DNA from: Mycolicibacterium litorale
Lineage (GTDB): Bacteria; Actinomycetota; Actinomycetes; Mycobacteriales; Mycobacteriaceae
DNA length: 64,000 bases
Assembly (NCBI RefSeq): GCF_014218295.1
Contig: NZ_AP023287.1
Location: forward strand, 3,782,001 to 3,846,000
Reading direction: 5' to 3'
Shown in pieces: positions 18,297-26,713 of this stretch. Within the stretch, counting starts at the first letter, position 1. Every line of letters starts with the position of its first letter. The translations under genes were made by a program, and so were the position numbers. Below the pieces are notes generated by a model, which saw only the letters and a list, made by a program, of their open reading frames with translations, was not told the DNA's origin and ran no database searches.

Positions 18297-18692
18297 ATGC
18301 CGTTGACCGGACAGACGGTGATCGAGGATCGCAACCTGGAGATCCGCAGGCGCTTCGATGAGCGCCGCCGCGAAGCCCTGTGCGACGCGGTGGGGCCCGA
18401 GACCATCGAAGAGTTCTGCAGCGACGTCATCGGCAGGCGGCCGCGAACACTTGCCTTACGTCACCTGCTCAACTTCATGCGGATGGCGCCCATCGAAGGC
18501 CGCACCTTCGCCTACGCTGCTCCGTCCTACGAAATCTATTATCTGGCGCGCCTACACGCCGAACGCGGCGTACCGCCGACCGTCGACACCTCCCACACCT
18601 TCACCACCAAAGAAGATGCCATCGCCGCCGCGTTCATCGAACGAGCCTACGAGATCACCGGCATCCGCCTTCCGGAAGCAGACCACTCATGA
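18297..18692 (+). CDS. dmfA1: N,N-dimethylformamidase-family amidohydrolase, small (alpha) subunit
   Basis: 131 residues, almost exactly the ~132 of the known dimethylformamidase alpha subunit, mostly helical (NLEIRRRFDERRREALCDAVG, later FIERAYEITGI). It lies 37 bases after the lipoprotein and overlaps the large subunit by ATGA, the same order and spacing as in characterised dmfA1-dmfA2 pairs. The subunit packs on the large chain and is needed for activity in that family. Identification rests mainly on size, order and the unmistakable large subunit next to it. Confidence 0.75.
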   Translation: MPLTGQTVIEDRNLEIRRRFDERRREALCDAVGPETIEEFCSDVIGRRPRTLALRHLLNFMRMAPIEGRTFAYAAPSYEIYYLARLHAERGVPPTVDTSHTFTTKEDAIAAAFIERAYEITGIRLPEADHS

Positions 18693-20989
18693 AAAGCGCA
18701 CTGCGCCTCCGCGGATACAACTCCCACCCCAACGTGGCGCCCGGCGAGTCGCTGACGTTCCACCTGGCGCACACCGGTGAGAGCCCCGTCGATACGCGAC
18801 TGGTGCGCATGTACAACGGCAATCTCAACCCGGCAGGTCCGGGAAAGCGCACCGTCCACGTCCCCTCGGAACTCGATCAGCGTCTGTCCATCGACGACCA
18901 GTTCACACAGAGCGGCGGCTTCGTCCGGATCCCCGACCCGGACGGCAAGCTGATCGGCGCCGACTCCTTCACCGTGCACTTATACGTCTGGCCGACCCTG
19001 CCCTCGCTCGGCAGGCAGGGCTTGATGTCCCGATGGGACGACCACGCGGACACCGGATGGGCGGTCGTGCTGGAACCGGATGGACTCACCGTTCTCCTCG
19101 GTGACAGCGCGGGCAACACCGCCCGTGTGTGCACCGGAATGCCTCTGCTCCGAGAGGTCTGGTACTCGGTGGTCATCGCGGTCGACGTCGCCGCCAAGAG
19201 CGTCACGCTGTCCCAACGCTCGGTGGTCAACAGCACCAACAGCGTTTTCGGGCTGGTCGTGCCGTTCGACGGTTCAGCCGAGACGGTCGACACCGCCCCT
19301 GCGCCGGGGGACTCCGGAACCGATGCGCTGCTGGGCGGCATCGGGGTGCGCAGCATGTTCGAGCCCCGACACCGCGTCACCGCGGGGTTCAACGGCAAGA
19401 TCGACGCGCCCCGGTTCTGGTCGCACGCACTGAACCCGGATCAAATCGCCGACTGCCACGCGGGGCGCAGCGGACCCGAGCCGATCGCCGCGTGGCAGCT
19501 GGGCGAAGACAGTTCGGTTGCCGGCTCCGGCCTTGCTGACCGCGTGGAAGAACCCGTCAGCGGGTTGATCGGTGAATGCGTCAACCAACCCGACCGAGCA
19601 ATGACCGGGTGGAATTGGTCGGGTCAGGAGTACAACTTCGTCCACGCTCCCCACGAGTACGGAGCCATCTGGTTCCACGACGACTCCCTCGATGACTGCC
19701 GCTGGCCCGTTACCCTCGAGTTCACGGTCCCACCGGACCTCCCCAGCGGCTGCTATGCGTTGGAGTGCACGGAACTTCGCGTTGACGACCCGGAGACGTT
19801 CTTCGTGCCGTTCTTTGTCACCCCACCTCGAGGCGCCGCCACCAACCCGATCCTGCTTCTCATCCCCACCTTCAGTTATCTCGCCTACACCAACAGCCAG
19901 GTCTATCAGAACGCCCCCATGGGACAACTCGGCAACGGGCACATCACTGTTCTCGAAGACCTCGACATCGCCATGAACACCGGCATCGACCAGTACGGCC
20001 TGTCGGTCTACGACAAGCATCTCGACGGGCGTGGCGTGCAGTACTCCAGTTGGCGGCGACCGCAACTCAATATGCAGCCGAGCTACCAGCATGAGCAGAG
20101 CTCGCAGGTGTGGCAGTATCCCGCTGACCTTCACTTGGTCTGCTGGATGACCGACCGCGGGTTCGAGTTCGATGTCGCCACAGATCACGACCTCCACGTC
20201 GAGGGCGCCGACCTGTTGTCGCGCTACACGGCGGTGCTGACCGCAACCCATCCCGAGTACTACTCCGGCCGAATGATCGACGCCTGGGAGACCTACCTGG
20301 CCCGTGGAGGCCGGGGAATGTACATGGGCGGCAACGGAATGTACTGGGTCACCAGCGTCGCACCGAACAAGAGTCATGTCATCGAAGTCCGACGCGGAGA
20401 GAACGGCGACCAGTCATGGCGGGGGCGGCCGGGTGAGCTTCAACATTCCACCACCGGCGAAAAAGGCGGACTGTGGCGGATGCGCGGCCGCGCGCCGCAA
20501 AAGGTCTGGGGCACCGGCTATGCCGCACATACCATGGCAGTGTCGACCTACTACGAGTACCTTCCGGACGTGACTGACCCCGGCGTCGAGTGGATCACTG
20601 AAGGCGTCGACACCCGCGAGCGCCTCGGCGACTTCGGCATGGTCAACGGTGGCGCCGCCGGCCTGGAGGTGGACCGCTACGACCTCGACCAAGGAAGTCC
20701 TCCGCACACGCGGGTCCTGGCCACGTCGGTAGGTCACGACCAGAACTCGATGCTGACCACCGAGGAGATCTACGGGGCGAACCCCGCCACCAATGGCGAG
20801 GAAAGCCCGCTGGTGCGAGCGGATATCACCTACTTCACCACTCCGAACGGTGGTGCCATGTTCGCGACATCCTCGATGAGCTGGTGTGCGAGCCTGTTCC
20901 ACCAAGGCGGTGACAACGCGGTCGCACGCATCACCGCCAACGTGATCAATCGCTTCAGTGACCCTCAGCCGATCGAGGAACTGATCTGA
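18689..20989 (+). CDS. dmfA2: N,N-dimethylformamidase-family amidohydrolase, large (beta) subunit
   Basis: 766 residues (known enzyme ~762). Residues ~85-260 form a LamG/concanavalin-like sandwich (SFTVHLYVWPTLP, GKIDAPRFW). The C-terminal half is the dimethylformamidase beta domain. The family uses a mononuclear iron held by two Tyr and one Glu (Y399, Y440, E521, with H519, as I recall for the Paracoccus enzyme). Here Y400 in SYLAYTN and Y441 in GLSVYDKH keep the 41-residue spacing. H503 and E505 in DLHVEG keep the H-x-E pattern. It should hydrolyse a small amide to amine and acid (dimethylformamide to dimethylamine and formate in the model enzyme). The natural substrate here is unknown. Confidence 0.88.
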   Translation: MKSALRLRGYNSHPNVAPGESLTFHLAHTGESPVDTRLVRMYNGNLNPAGPGKRTVHVPSELDQRLSIDDQFTQSGGFVRIPDPDGKLIGADSFTVHLYVWPTLPSLGRQGLMSRWDDHADTGWAVVLEPDGLTVLLGDSAGNTARVCTGMPLLREVWYSVVIAVDVAAKSVTLSQRSVVNSTNSVFGLVVPFDGSAETVDTAPAPGDSGTDALLGGIGVRSMFEPRHRVTAGFNGKIDAPRFWSHALNPDQIADCHAGRSGPEPIAAWQLGEDSSVAGSGLADRVEEPVSGLIGECVNQPDRAMTGWNWSGQEYNFVHAPHEYGAIWFHDDSLDDCRWPVTLEFTVPPDLPSGCYALECTELRVDDPETFFVPFFVTPPRGAATNPILLLIPTFSYLAYTNSQVYQNAPMGQLGNGHITVLEDLDIAMNTGIDQYGLSVYDKHLDGRGVQYSSWRRPQLNMQPSYQHEQSSQVWQYPADLHLVCWMTDRGFEFDVATDHDLHVEGADLLSRYTAVLTATHPEYYSGRMIDAWETYLARGGRGMYMGGNGMYWVTSVAPNKSHVIEVRRGENGDQSWRGRPGELQHSTTGEKGGLWRMRGRAPQKVWGTGYAAHTMAVSTYYEYLPDVTDPGVEWITEGVDTRERLGDFGMVNGGAAGLEVDRYDLDQGSPPHTRVLATSVGHDQNSMLTTEEIYGANPATNGEESPLVRADITYFTTPNGGAMFATSSMSWCASLFHQGGDNAVARITANVINRFSDPQPIEELI

Positions 20990-21015
20990 GAAGCTTGCCG
21001 ACTCGGGTGCGAACT

Positions 21016-21036
21016 CGGGACCACGCACACGTCCCG
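21016..21036. terminator. Possible bidirectional hairpin terminator
   Basis: Arms CGGGAC and GTCCCG are perfect over 6 bases with a 9-base loop. They lie in the 58-base gap between two convergent genes, where a shared terminator would be expected. No T run follows. Confidence 0.35.
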
Positions 21037-21047
21037 CGTCTGCGCAC

Positions 21048-21578
21048 CTAGCTCGCGGGGATCAGGTCGGCGGCCACCGACGGGTAGGAGCTCATACCGC
21101 AGCGGAACGTCTCGGTGTGGCCGACGAACCCGGCCTCGATGTCGTTGGCGGCGGCGAGGGCCTGCGCCTTAAACGCGCGGGCCGCCGCACTCAGTTCGTG
21201 GCGCACGGTGTCCACGTCGTTGTTCAGGTCGGCCGGACAGCGCTCACCCCACAGCGTCACCTCGGTCATACCGTGGTCGAGTGCGGTGCGCACGTGTGCC
21301 CGGACCCGCTCGTCGCCTTCGATCAGCTCGGCCGACACCGCGACGGTCTGCGGGTGCGGACGGTCCGACCACGACGCGAGCACCGGCTGCAACGGCAACA
21401 CAGTGGCGCCGAGGATCTCCAGCGGCCGCTCGTCCTCCCCCACGCTGTCGAGCAGCACGGTGACGTCCCATCCGGCCATCGACCGGTCGTAGAGCCATCC
21501 GCCCGCGAATCGCACGGCGTCCCGCACGGTCGGAGAGACGATGTCGAGGCGGTATCGCATATCGGGCTGTTCGGTCAT
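21048..21578 (-). CDS. Conserved hypothetical protein, co-transcribed with TetR
   Basis: 176 residues with no signal peptide or membrane segment and no motif I recognise. The chain (MRYRLDIVSPTVRDAVRFAGGWLYDRSMAGWDVTVLL) looks like a globular cytoplasmic protein of a type found beside TetR genes in mycobacteria. The ATG at 21578 overlaps the TetR stop by ATGA, which fixes the start and makes co-translation likely. Function unknown. Confidence 0.7.
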   Translation of the reverse strand: MTEQPDMRYRLDIVSPTVRDAVRFAGGWLYDRSMAGWDVTVLLDSVGEDERPLEILGATVLPLQPVLASWSDRPHPQTVAVSAELIEGDERVRAHVRTALDHGMTEVTLWGERCPADLNNDVDTVRHELSAAARAFKAQALAAANDIEAGFVGHTETFRCGMSSYPSVAADLIPAS

Positions 21579-22207
21579 CTGGTGATCTCCTCGTGCGGCG
21601 TCGGTTCTGGGCTGAAGTCGCGGGCCAACATCTCGGCGTATTCCTTGAACACCTCGGCCAGCGGGATCGACGGGTCGAGCAACCATTGCGTCTCCATTCC
21701 GTTGACGAAGGCGAGAATCTCCACGGCCTTGGTGACCGGGTTCAAGTCCTGGCGGTACCGGCCGGCGCGCTGACCGCGCCGGATGATGTCGGCGACGATC
21801 GCGGCCGCCGCCCGCTGACGGTCCAGCAGTCGGCCGTGCAGCGGGGCGTCCGGCGAGATGTTCTCGACCAGCAGCACGGTGAAGGTTCCGACCAGTTCGG
21901 GGGCGCGTTCGAAGCGCTGGGCCACCCTCGCGATCTGGACGAAGAGGTCGCCGGTGCGATCGGCGTGGGTGTCGTCGTCCATGTCCCGCGCGTCGAGGAC
22001 CGCGTTGAGCAGCTGCTCCTTGGACTCGAAGTGGTGCAGGAGCCCGGCCGGGGTGACCCCCGCCTCCCGGGCGATCTGCGCCAGCGAGGTGTTACGCCAG
22101 CCGTTGCGCGCGAGCAGCCTCTCGGCGACCGCGAGTATCCGCTGCCTGCGGTCCTCACCCTTGGCCAGCAAAGTGGCGTAGGGCCTCGAAGACTGGAGGG
22201 CGGACAC
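21575..22207 (-). CDS. TetR-family transcriptional regulator
   Basis: 210 residues. The N-terminal helix-turn-helix is classical: RRQRILAVAERLLARNGWRNTSLAQIAREAGVTPAGLLHHFESKEQLL. The ligand-binding C-terminal domain is helical and divergent. GTG 22207 has GAAGGAG 4 bases ahead. The long imperfect palindrome just upstream (22223-22256) is probably its own operator. It lies downstream of, and in the same direction as, a CoA-ester degradation gene set, which it most likely represses. Confidence 0.88.
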   Translation of the reverse strand: MSALQSSRPYATLLAKGEDRRQRILAVAERLLARNGWRNTSLAQIAREAGVTPAGLLHHFESKEQLLNAVLDARDMDDDTHADRTGDLFVQIARVAQRFERAPELVGTFTVLLVENISPDAPLHGRLLDRQRAAAAIVADIIRRGQRAGRYRQDLNPVTKAVEILAFVNGMETQWLLDPSIPLAEVFKEYAEMLARDFSPEPTPHEEITR

Positions 22208-22222
22208 CGAACTCCTTCGTTC

Positions 22223-22256
22223 AAACCAACCTAGTGAACACACAGTAGGTAGGTTT
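22223..22256. promoter_or_regulatory. Putative TetR operator, long imperfect inverted repeat
   Basis: Arms AAACCAACCTAGTG and CAGTAGGTAGGTTT match at 12 of 14 positions around a 6-base centre. The repeat begins 16 bases upstream of the TetR start, so autorepression is likely. The AACCNACCTA half-sites are unlike the other palindromes in this window. Confidence 0.55.
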
Positions 22257-22333
22257 CGCCGGTGTGACAAGGGTCTCAATGAAATCAGGTTTAGACCGGC
22301 ATCACACCGCTGGTCAGGCGCTCAGCGCAGTGC

Positions 22334-23494
22334 TTAGAGTCCGAGTGACTTGGCGATGATCACCTTCATCACCTCGCTGGTGCCCGCGTAGATCCGCGCC
22401 ACCCTGGCGTCGTTGTAGAGCCGGGCGATCGGGTACTCCATCATGTAGCCGTAGCCCCCGAACAGCTGCAGGCAACGGTCGACCGCGCGGGCCTGCATCT
22501 CGGTGCAGAACAGCTTCACCCGGGCCGCGTCCTCCCGCGACAGCACGCCGTCCACATGGTCGAGCACCGCACGGTCGAGCATCGTCTGCGCGGCTTCGAT
22601 CTCGGTGGACACGGCGGCGAGTTCGAACTTGGTGTTCTGGAACGACGCCACCGGGGTGCCGAACGCCTTGCGCTCCTTGACGTAGTCGATGGTCGCGTGC
22701 AGCGCGGACCGGGCCTGGGCCACCGAGCCCACCGCCACCGTCAGCCGCTCCTGGGGCAGGTTGTGCCCGAGGTAGCTGAACGCCTCACCTTCCTCGCCCA
22801 GCAGGTTGGCGGCCGGGACCCGGACGTCGCTGAACGACAGCTCGGCGGTGTCCTGGACCTTGCAGCCCATCTTCTCCAGCTCCCGGCCACGCTCGAACCC
22901 GGGCATCCCGTCCTCGACGACGATCAGCGACAGGCCTTTGCGCCGGTTGTCCGGATCGGTCGAGGTACGCGCCACCACCACGACGAGGTCGGCCTGGATG
23001 CCGCCGGTGATGAACGTCTTTGCGCCGTTGACGATGTACTCCGCGTCAGGACCGTCACCGTCACGGACGGCGGTGGTCCGCACCCCGGCCAGATCCGATC
23101 CGGTGCCCGGTTCTGTCATCGCGATCGCGGTCAGCAGGGTGCCGTCGGCCAGACCCGGGAACCACCGCTTCCGCTGCTCGTCGTTCGCGTAGTGCAGGAA
23201 GTAGGGCAGGATCACCTCGAGCTGCGTGCGTACCGTCGACAGCGTCACCAACGCACGGGCCGCCTCCTCCTGCAGCACCACGTTGTAGCGGTAGTCGTCG
23301 ATCCCCGCTCCCCCGTACTCCTCCGGGATCGCCATGCCGAGCATGCCCAGGGCGCCCATCTGCTTGAAGACGTCGCGCGGCATACGCCCGGCCTTCTCCC
23401 ACTGCGGGTACTGCGGGACCACCTCCTTCTCGACGAAGTCGCGGGCCAGTTGCCGGAAGGCGTCGTGGTCGTCGGTGAACAGGTCTCGGCGCAC
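22334..23494 (-). CDS. Acyl-CoA dehydrogenase
   Basis: 386 residues, FAD-dependent alpha,beta-desaturase of an acyl-CoA thioester. MTEPGTGSDLAGVRT and GAKTFITGG are the FAD/substrate segments, and LFGGYGYMMEYPIARLYND is near the C-terminus. The position used as catalytic Glu in short/medium-chain enzymes is Ala here (IYAGTSEV). A Glu is available in NLPQERL instead, the location used by long-chain and isovaleryl-CoA enzymes. The GTG at 23494 has AGGAGG upstream. It is in a leftward gene set with thiolase, CoA transferase and SDR. Confidence 0.9.
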   Translation of the reverse strand: MRRDLFTDDHDAFRQLARDFVEKEVVPQYPQWEKAGRMPRDVFKQMGALGMLGMAIPEEYGGAGIDDYRYNVVLQEEAARALVTLSTVRTQLEVILPYFLHYANDEQRKRWFPGLADGTLLTAIAMTEPGTGSDLAGVRTTAVRDGDGPDAEYIVNGAKTFITGGIQADLVVVVARTSTDPDNRRKGLSLIVVEDGMPGFERGRELEKMGCKVQDTAELSFSDVRVPAANLLGEEGEAFSYLGHNLPQERLTVAVGSVAQARSALHATIDYVKERKAFGTPVASFQNTKFELAAVSTEIEAAQTMLDRAVLDHVDGVLSREDAARVKLFCTEMQARAVDRCLQLFGGYGYMMEYPIARLYNDARVARIYAGTSEVMKVIIAKSLGL

Positions 23495-23506
23495 GTGGGT
23501 CCTCCT

Positions 23507-23542
23507 GGTCGGCGCGATGGTCGGCGCGATGGTCGGCGCGAT
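23507..23542. repeat. Three perfect tandem copies of a 12-base unit
   Basis: The unit ggtcggcgcgat occurs at 23507, 23519 and 23531 without mismatch and fills most of the 51-base gap between the thiolase and acyl-CoA dehydrogenase genes. It is a likely length-variable spacer between two co-transcribed genes. Confidence 0.8.
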
Positions 23543-23545
23543 GCT

Positions 23546-24697
23546 TTACGCGATGAGCTCGACGAGGGTCGCGTTGGCCGTGCCGCCGCCCTCGCACATG
23601 GTCTGCAGTCCGTACCGAATCCCGTTGTCGCGCATGTGATGCACCATCCGCGTCATCAACACCGCACCCGATGCGCCCAGCGGATGACCGAGCGCGATGG
23701 CGCCACCGAGGGGGTTGAGCCGCTCGTCGGCCGCACCGGTCTCGGCGAGCCAGGCCAGCGGCACCGGGGCGAACGCCTCGTTCACCTCGAAGACCCCGAT
23801 CTCGTCGATGCCGACGCCCGCCTTGTGCAGAACCTTCTGCGTCGCCGGGATCGGGCCGGTCAGCATGAGCACCGGGTCCGCGCCGGCCACCGCGCCGGCG
23901 CGATAGCGCACGATCGGCGTCAGTCCCAGCTGCACGGCGTTCTCCGCCGTCATCACCAGCAACGCCGCCGCCCCGTCGGAGATCTGCGACGAGTTACCCG
24001 CGTGGATGACGCCGTCGTCGCGGAACGCCGGCTTGAGCCCGGCCAGTTTCTCCACCGTCGTGCCGCGGCGCACCCCCTCGTCGGCGGTGACCGGCGCGGC
24101 GTCGTCGCCCGGGAAGACGGGCACGATCTGCGCGTCGAAGGCCTTGTCGTCCTGGGCCGCCGCAGCCAGGGCGTGCGAGCGCGCGGAGTACTCGTCGAGG
24201 CGGGTCCGCGACAGCCCCCAGCGTTCCGCGATCAACTCGGCCGAGATCCCCTGGTTGAAACTGAAATCGTCGTAGCGCTCGAGCACCTTGGGCCCGTACG
24301 GCATACCGGTGGCCCGCGCGGAACCCAGCGGCACCCGGCTCATCACCTCGACCCCGCCGGCGACCACGACGTCCTGCTGCCCCGACATCACCGCGTGCAC
24401 GGCGAAGTCGAGCGCCTGCTGACTCGATCCGCAGGCGCGGTTCACCGTGGTGCCGGGGATGTGTTCGGGCCAGCCGGCGGCCAGGACGGCGAAGCGGCCG
24501 ATGTTGCTGGACTGGTCGCCGACCTGCGACACGCATCCCCAGATGACGTCGTCGATCACGTCGGGTTCGACGCCGGCCCGCAGGATCAGCTCGTTCAGGA
24601 CGACGGCGGACAGATCGGCGGCGTGCATACCGGCCAGGCCGCCGTTGCGCTTGCCGACCGGGGTGCGGACGGCCTCGACGATGACGGTCTCGCGCAT
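23546..24697 (-). CDS. Acetyl-CoA acyltransferase (thiolase)
   Basis: 383 residues with both reactive cysteines and the catalytic His of degradative/biosynthetic thiolases: NRACGSSQQALDFA (nucleophile), GGAIALGHPLGASGA (His), MCEGGGTANATLVE (second Cys). It would cleave a 3-oxoacyl-CoA with CoA to shorten the chain. ATG 24697 has AGGAG 6 bases ahead. The neighbours supply the other beta-oxidation steps (dehydrogenases upstream and downstream, SDR for the hydroxyacyl step). Confidence 0.92.
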   Translation of the reverse strand: MRETVIVEAVRTPVGKRNGGLAGMHAADLSAVVLNELILRAGVEPDVIDDVIWGCVSQVGDQSSNIGRFAVLAAGWPEHIPGTTVNRACGSSQQALDFAVHAVMSGQQDVVVAGGVEVMSRVPLGSARATGMPYGPKVLERYDDFSFNQGISAELIAERWGLSRTRLDEYSARSHALAAAAQDDKAFDAQIVPVFPGDDAAPVTADEGVRRGTTVEKLAGLKPAFRDDGVIHAGNSSQISDGAAALLVMTAENAVQLGLTPIVRYRAGAVAGADPVLMLTGPIPATQKVLHKAGVGIDEIGVFEVNEAFAPVPLAWLAETGAADERLNPLGGAIALGHPLGASGAVLMTRMVHHMRDNGIRYGLQTMCEGGGTANATLVELIA

Positions 24698-24736
24698 GAG
24701 GTGCTCCTGTTTCGTCGTGCTGTAGTCGTCGGCGGG

Positions 24737-25951
24737 CTACGGATGTGCCGGGCCGACCGCGCCCTGCGCGCGCAGCGCGGCGATGTCGTCGGCGGACAGT
24801 CCCAGCCCGCTCAGTATCGCGTCGGTGTGCTGGCCGAGACCGGGTACCGCGCCCATCTGCTGCTCGAATCCCTCGATCACCGGGGGCGGCAGCAGCGCGG
24901 AGATCTCGCCGTTCGGCGTGGCGACCGGCCGCCACCGGTCCCGGGCGCTCAGATGCGGATGGGCGATGACCTCGCTGGGCCGGTTGTATCGGGAGTTGCC
25001 GATGCCCGCATCGTCGGCCTTCTTCTGGATGTGGGAGAGATCGTGCTGAGCACACCAGGATCCGATCGCGTCGTTGAGGACGTCACGGTGGGCGACCCGG
25101 TCGGCGTTGGTGGCGTATGCGGGGTCGTCCGCAAGATCCGGGCGCTCGATGATCTCCCGGGCCAGCCGCTGCCATTCCCGGTCGTTGGTGGTGCCGAGCA
25201 CCACCGTCTGGTCGTCGCGGGTGGGATAGGCGCCGTACGGCGCCACGGCCGGCGAGCTCATGCCGAGGGGTTGCTGGTCGACCCCGGAGTGCTGGGTGTA
25301 GGTCAGTTGGTAGCCCATGATGTCGGTCATCGTGTCGAACAGGCTCACCGCGACGGCCGGGGCGGGATCGGCGCCCTGGTCACCCGAACCCTTACGCGCG
25401 TAGAGCAGTGCCAGGACCGACAGTGCGGCGTACAGCCCGGTGGAGATGTCGGCGACGGGCGGACCCGGTTTGGCGGGCATGTCGGGGTAGCCGGTGACCG
25501 CGCATGCCCCCGATTCGGCCTGGATCAGCAGGTCGTAGGCGCGTTTGTGCGAGATCGGTCCGCCCGCGCCGTAGCCGTCGATTTCCACCGCAATCACCTG
25601 CGGATGCCGCGTCTTGAGGTCGGCGGCGCCCAGACCCATCCGCGCCATCGCACCCGGCGCGAGGTTGGAGACCAGCACGTCGGCGCCGTCGAGCAACCGG
25701 TGCAGGACATCCATCCCCGCCGGCGATTTGAGGTCGAGGGTCAGCGACTCCTTTCCGCGGTTGACCCAGACGAAGTGGGCGGCCTGCCCGTGCACGACGT
25801 CGTCGTAGTAGCGGGCGAAGTCGCCGCCCCTGGGGTTCTCCACCTTGATGACTCGCGCACCGAAGTCGGCCAGCACCCTGGTGCACATGGGCGCCGACAC
25901 CGCCTGTTCGAGGGCGACCACGGTGATCCCGGCAAGCGGAGCTGAATTCAT
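24737..25951 (-). CDS. CaiB/BaiF family (type III) CoA transferase
   Basis: 404 residues. The N-terminal PLAGITVVALEQAVSAPMCTRVLADFGA-VIKVE is the family start. The catalytic Asp that carries the acyl group lies at residue 168 in VADISTGLYAALS, matching Asp169 of formyl-CoA transferase. It activates a carboxylic acid by taking CoA from another thioester, so it probably starts degradation by the surrounding genes. The start codon overlaps the SDR stop by one base (TGATG). Confidence 0.9.
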   Translation of the reverse strand: MNSAPLAGITVVALEQAVSAPMCTRVLADFGARVIKVENPRGGDFARYYDDVVHGQAAHFVWVNRGKESLTLDLKSPAGMDVLHRLLDGADVLVSNLAPGAMARMGLGAADLKTRHPQVIAVEIDGYGAGGPISHKRAYDLLIQAESGACAVTGYPDMPAKPGPPVADISTGLYAALSVLALLYARKGSGDQGADPAPAVAVSLFDTMTDIMGYQLTYTQHSGVDQQPLGMSSPAVAPYGAYPTRDDQTVVLGTTNDREWQRLAREIIERPDLADDPAYATNADRVAHRDVLNDAIGSWCAQHDLSHIQKKADDAGIGNSRYNRPSEVIAHPHLSARDRWRPVATPNGEISALLPPPVIEGFEQQMGAVPGLGQHTDAILSGLGLSADDIAALRAQGAVGPAHP

Positions 25952-26712
25952 CACATCACCATGCCACCATCCACCGGCAGCACCTGTCCGGTGATGTAGG
26001 ACGCGGCGTCGGACGCCATGAACACGAAGGCGCCGGCGATCTCGGCCGGGTCGGCCCACCGCTTGAGCGGGATGCGGTTCATCATGTTGGCCGCGAACTT
26101 CTCGTTCGTGCGGATGGTCTCGGTCATCGGCGTCGCGGCCAGCGGAGCCAGCGCGTTGACCATGATGTTCTTGGTGGCCAGTTCACGAGCCAGCGATTTG
26201 GTGAATCCGATGATGCCGGCCTTGGCCGCCGAATAGTTGACCTGGCCCAGCGTTCCGGTGATCCCGGCCGACGATGTCACGTTGATGACGCGCCCGGTGC
26301 CGTCGGTCGGCAGGTACGGAAGCGCTGCCTGCGTGCAGTGGAACGTGCCCATCACGTGGATGTCGAAGGTGAGCCGGAAGGCGTACTCGGTCAGCTTGGG
26401 AAACATCGCGGGTGCGGTGACCCCGGCGTTGTTGACCAGGATGTGCAGCGATCCTCCCCCGAGGCCCGCGGCCTGTGCGGCGGCGGCGTCCGCGGCGGTG
26501 CGGTCGGCGACGTCGAGGCCGCACGAATCCGCCTTGCCCCCTTCGGTGCGGATGCGCTCGGCGACCGCCGCCGCGGCGTCCGCATCGATGTCGGTGACCA
26601 GCACCGCGGCCCCGGCCTCGGCCAGCGCGGCGGCGACCGCGGCGCCGATCCCGCCGCCGGCACCGGCGCCCGTGACCATCGCGGCCCGGCCGGTCAAATC
26701 GAAGTAGCCCAT
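25951..26712 (-). CDS. Short-chain dehydrogenase/reductase (FabG-like, candidate 3-hydroxyacyl-CoA dehydrogenase)
   Basis: 253 residues. It has the cofactor motif TGAGAGGGIG, a LVNNAG segment, the catalytic Ser in NVTSSAGITG and YSAAK with Tyr and Lys, and the ending YITGQVLPVDGG. NAD(P)-dependent oxidoreductase of the classical SDR type. Between an acyl-CoA dehydrogenase and a CoA transferase/thiolase it most simply oxidises the 3-hydroxyacyl-CoA intermediate. The start has AGGAG upstream and is one base from the preceding gene. Confidence 0.88.
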   Translation of the reverse strand: MGYFDLTGRAAMVTGAGAGGGIGAAVAAALAEAGAAVLVTDIDADAAAAVAERIRTEGGKADSCGLDVADRTAADAAAAQAAGLGGGSLHILVNNAGVTAPAMFPKLTEYAFRLTFDIHVMGTFHCTQAALPYLPTDGTGRVINVTSSAGITGTLGQVNYSAAKAGIIGFTKSLARELATKNIMVNALAPLAATPMTETIRTNEKFAANMMNRIPLKRWADPAEIAGAFVFMASDAASYITGQVLPVDGGMVM

Positions 26713-26713
26713 G

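Noticed and set aside
22556..25945. Very long rightward open frame (1129 codons) opposite acyl-CoA dehydrogenase, thiolase and CoA transferase
   Set aside because: Its composition is that of an antisense shadow in GC-rich DNA, with no motifs, while all three genes on the other strand have complete active sites.
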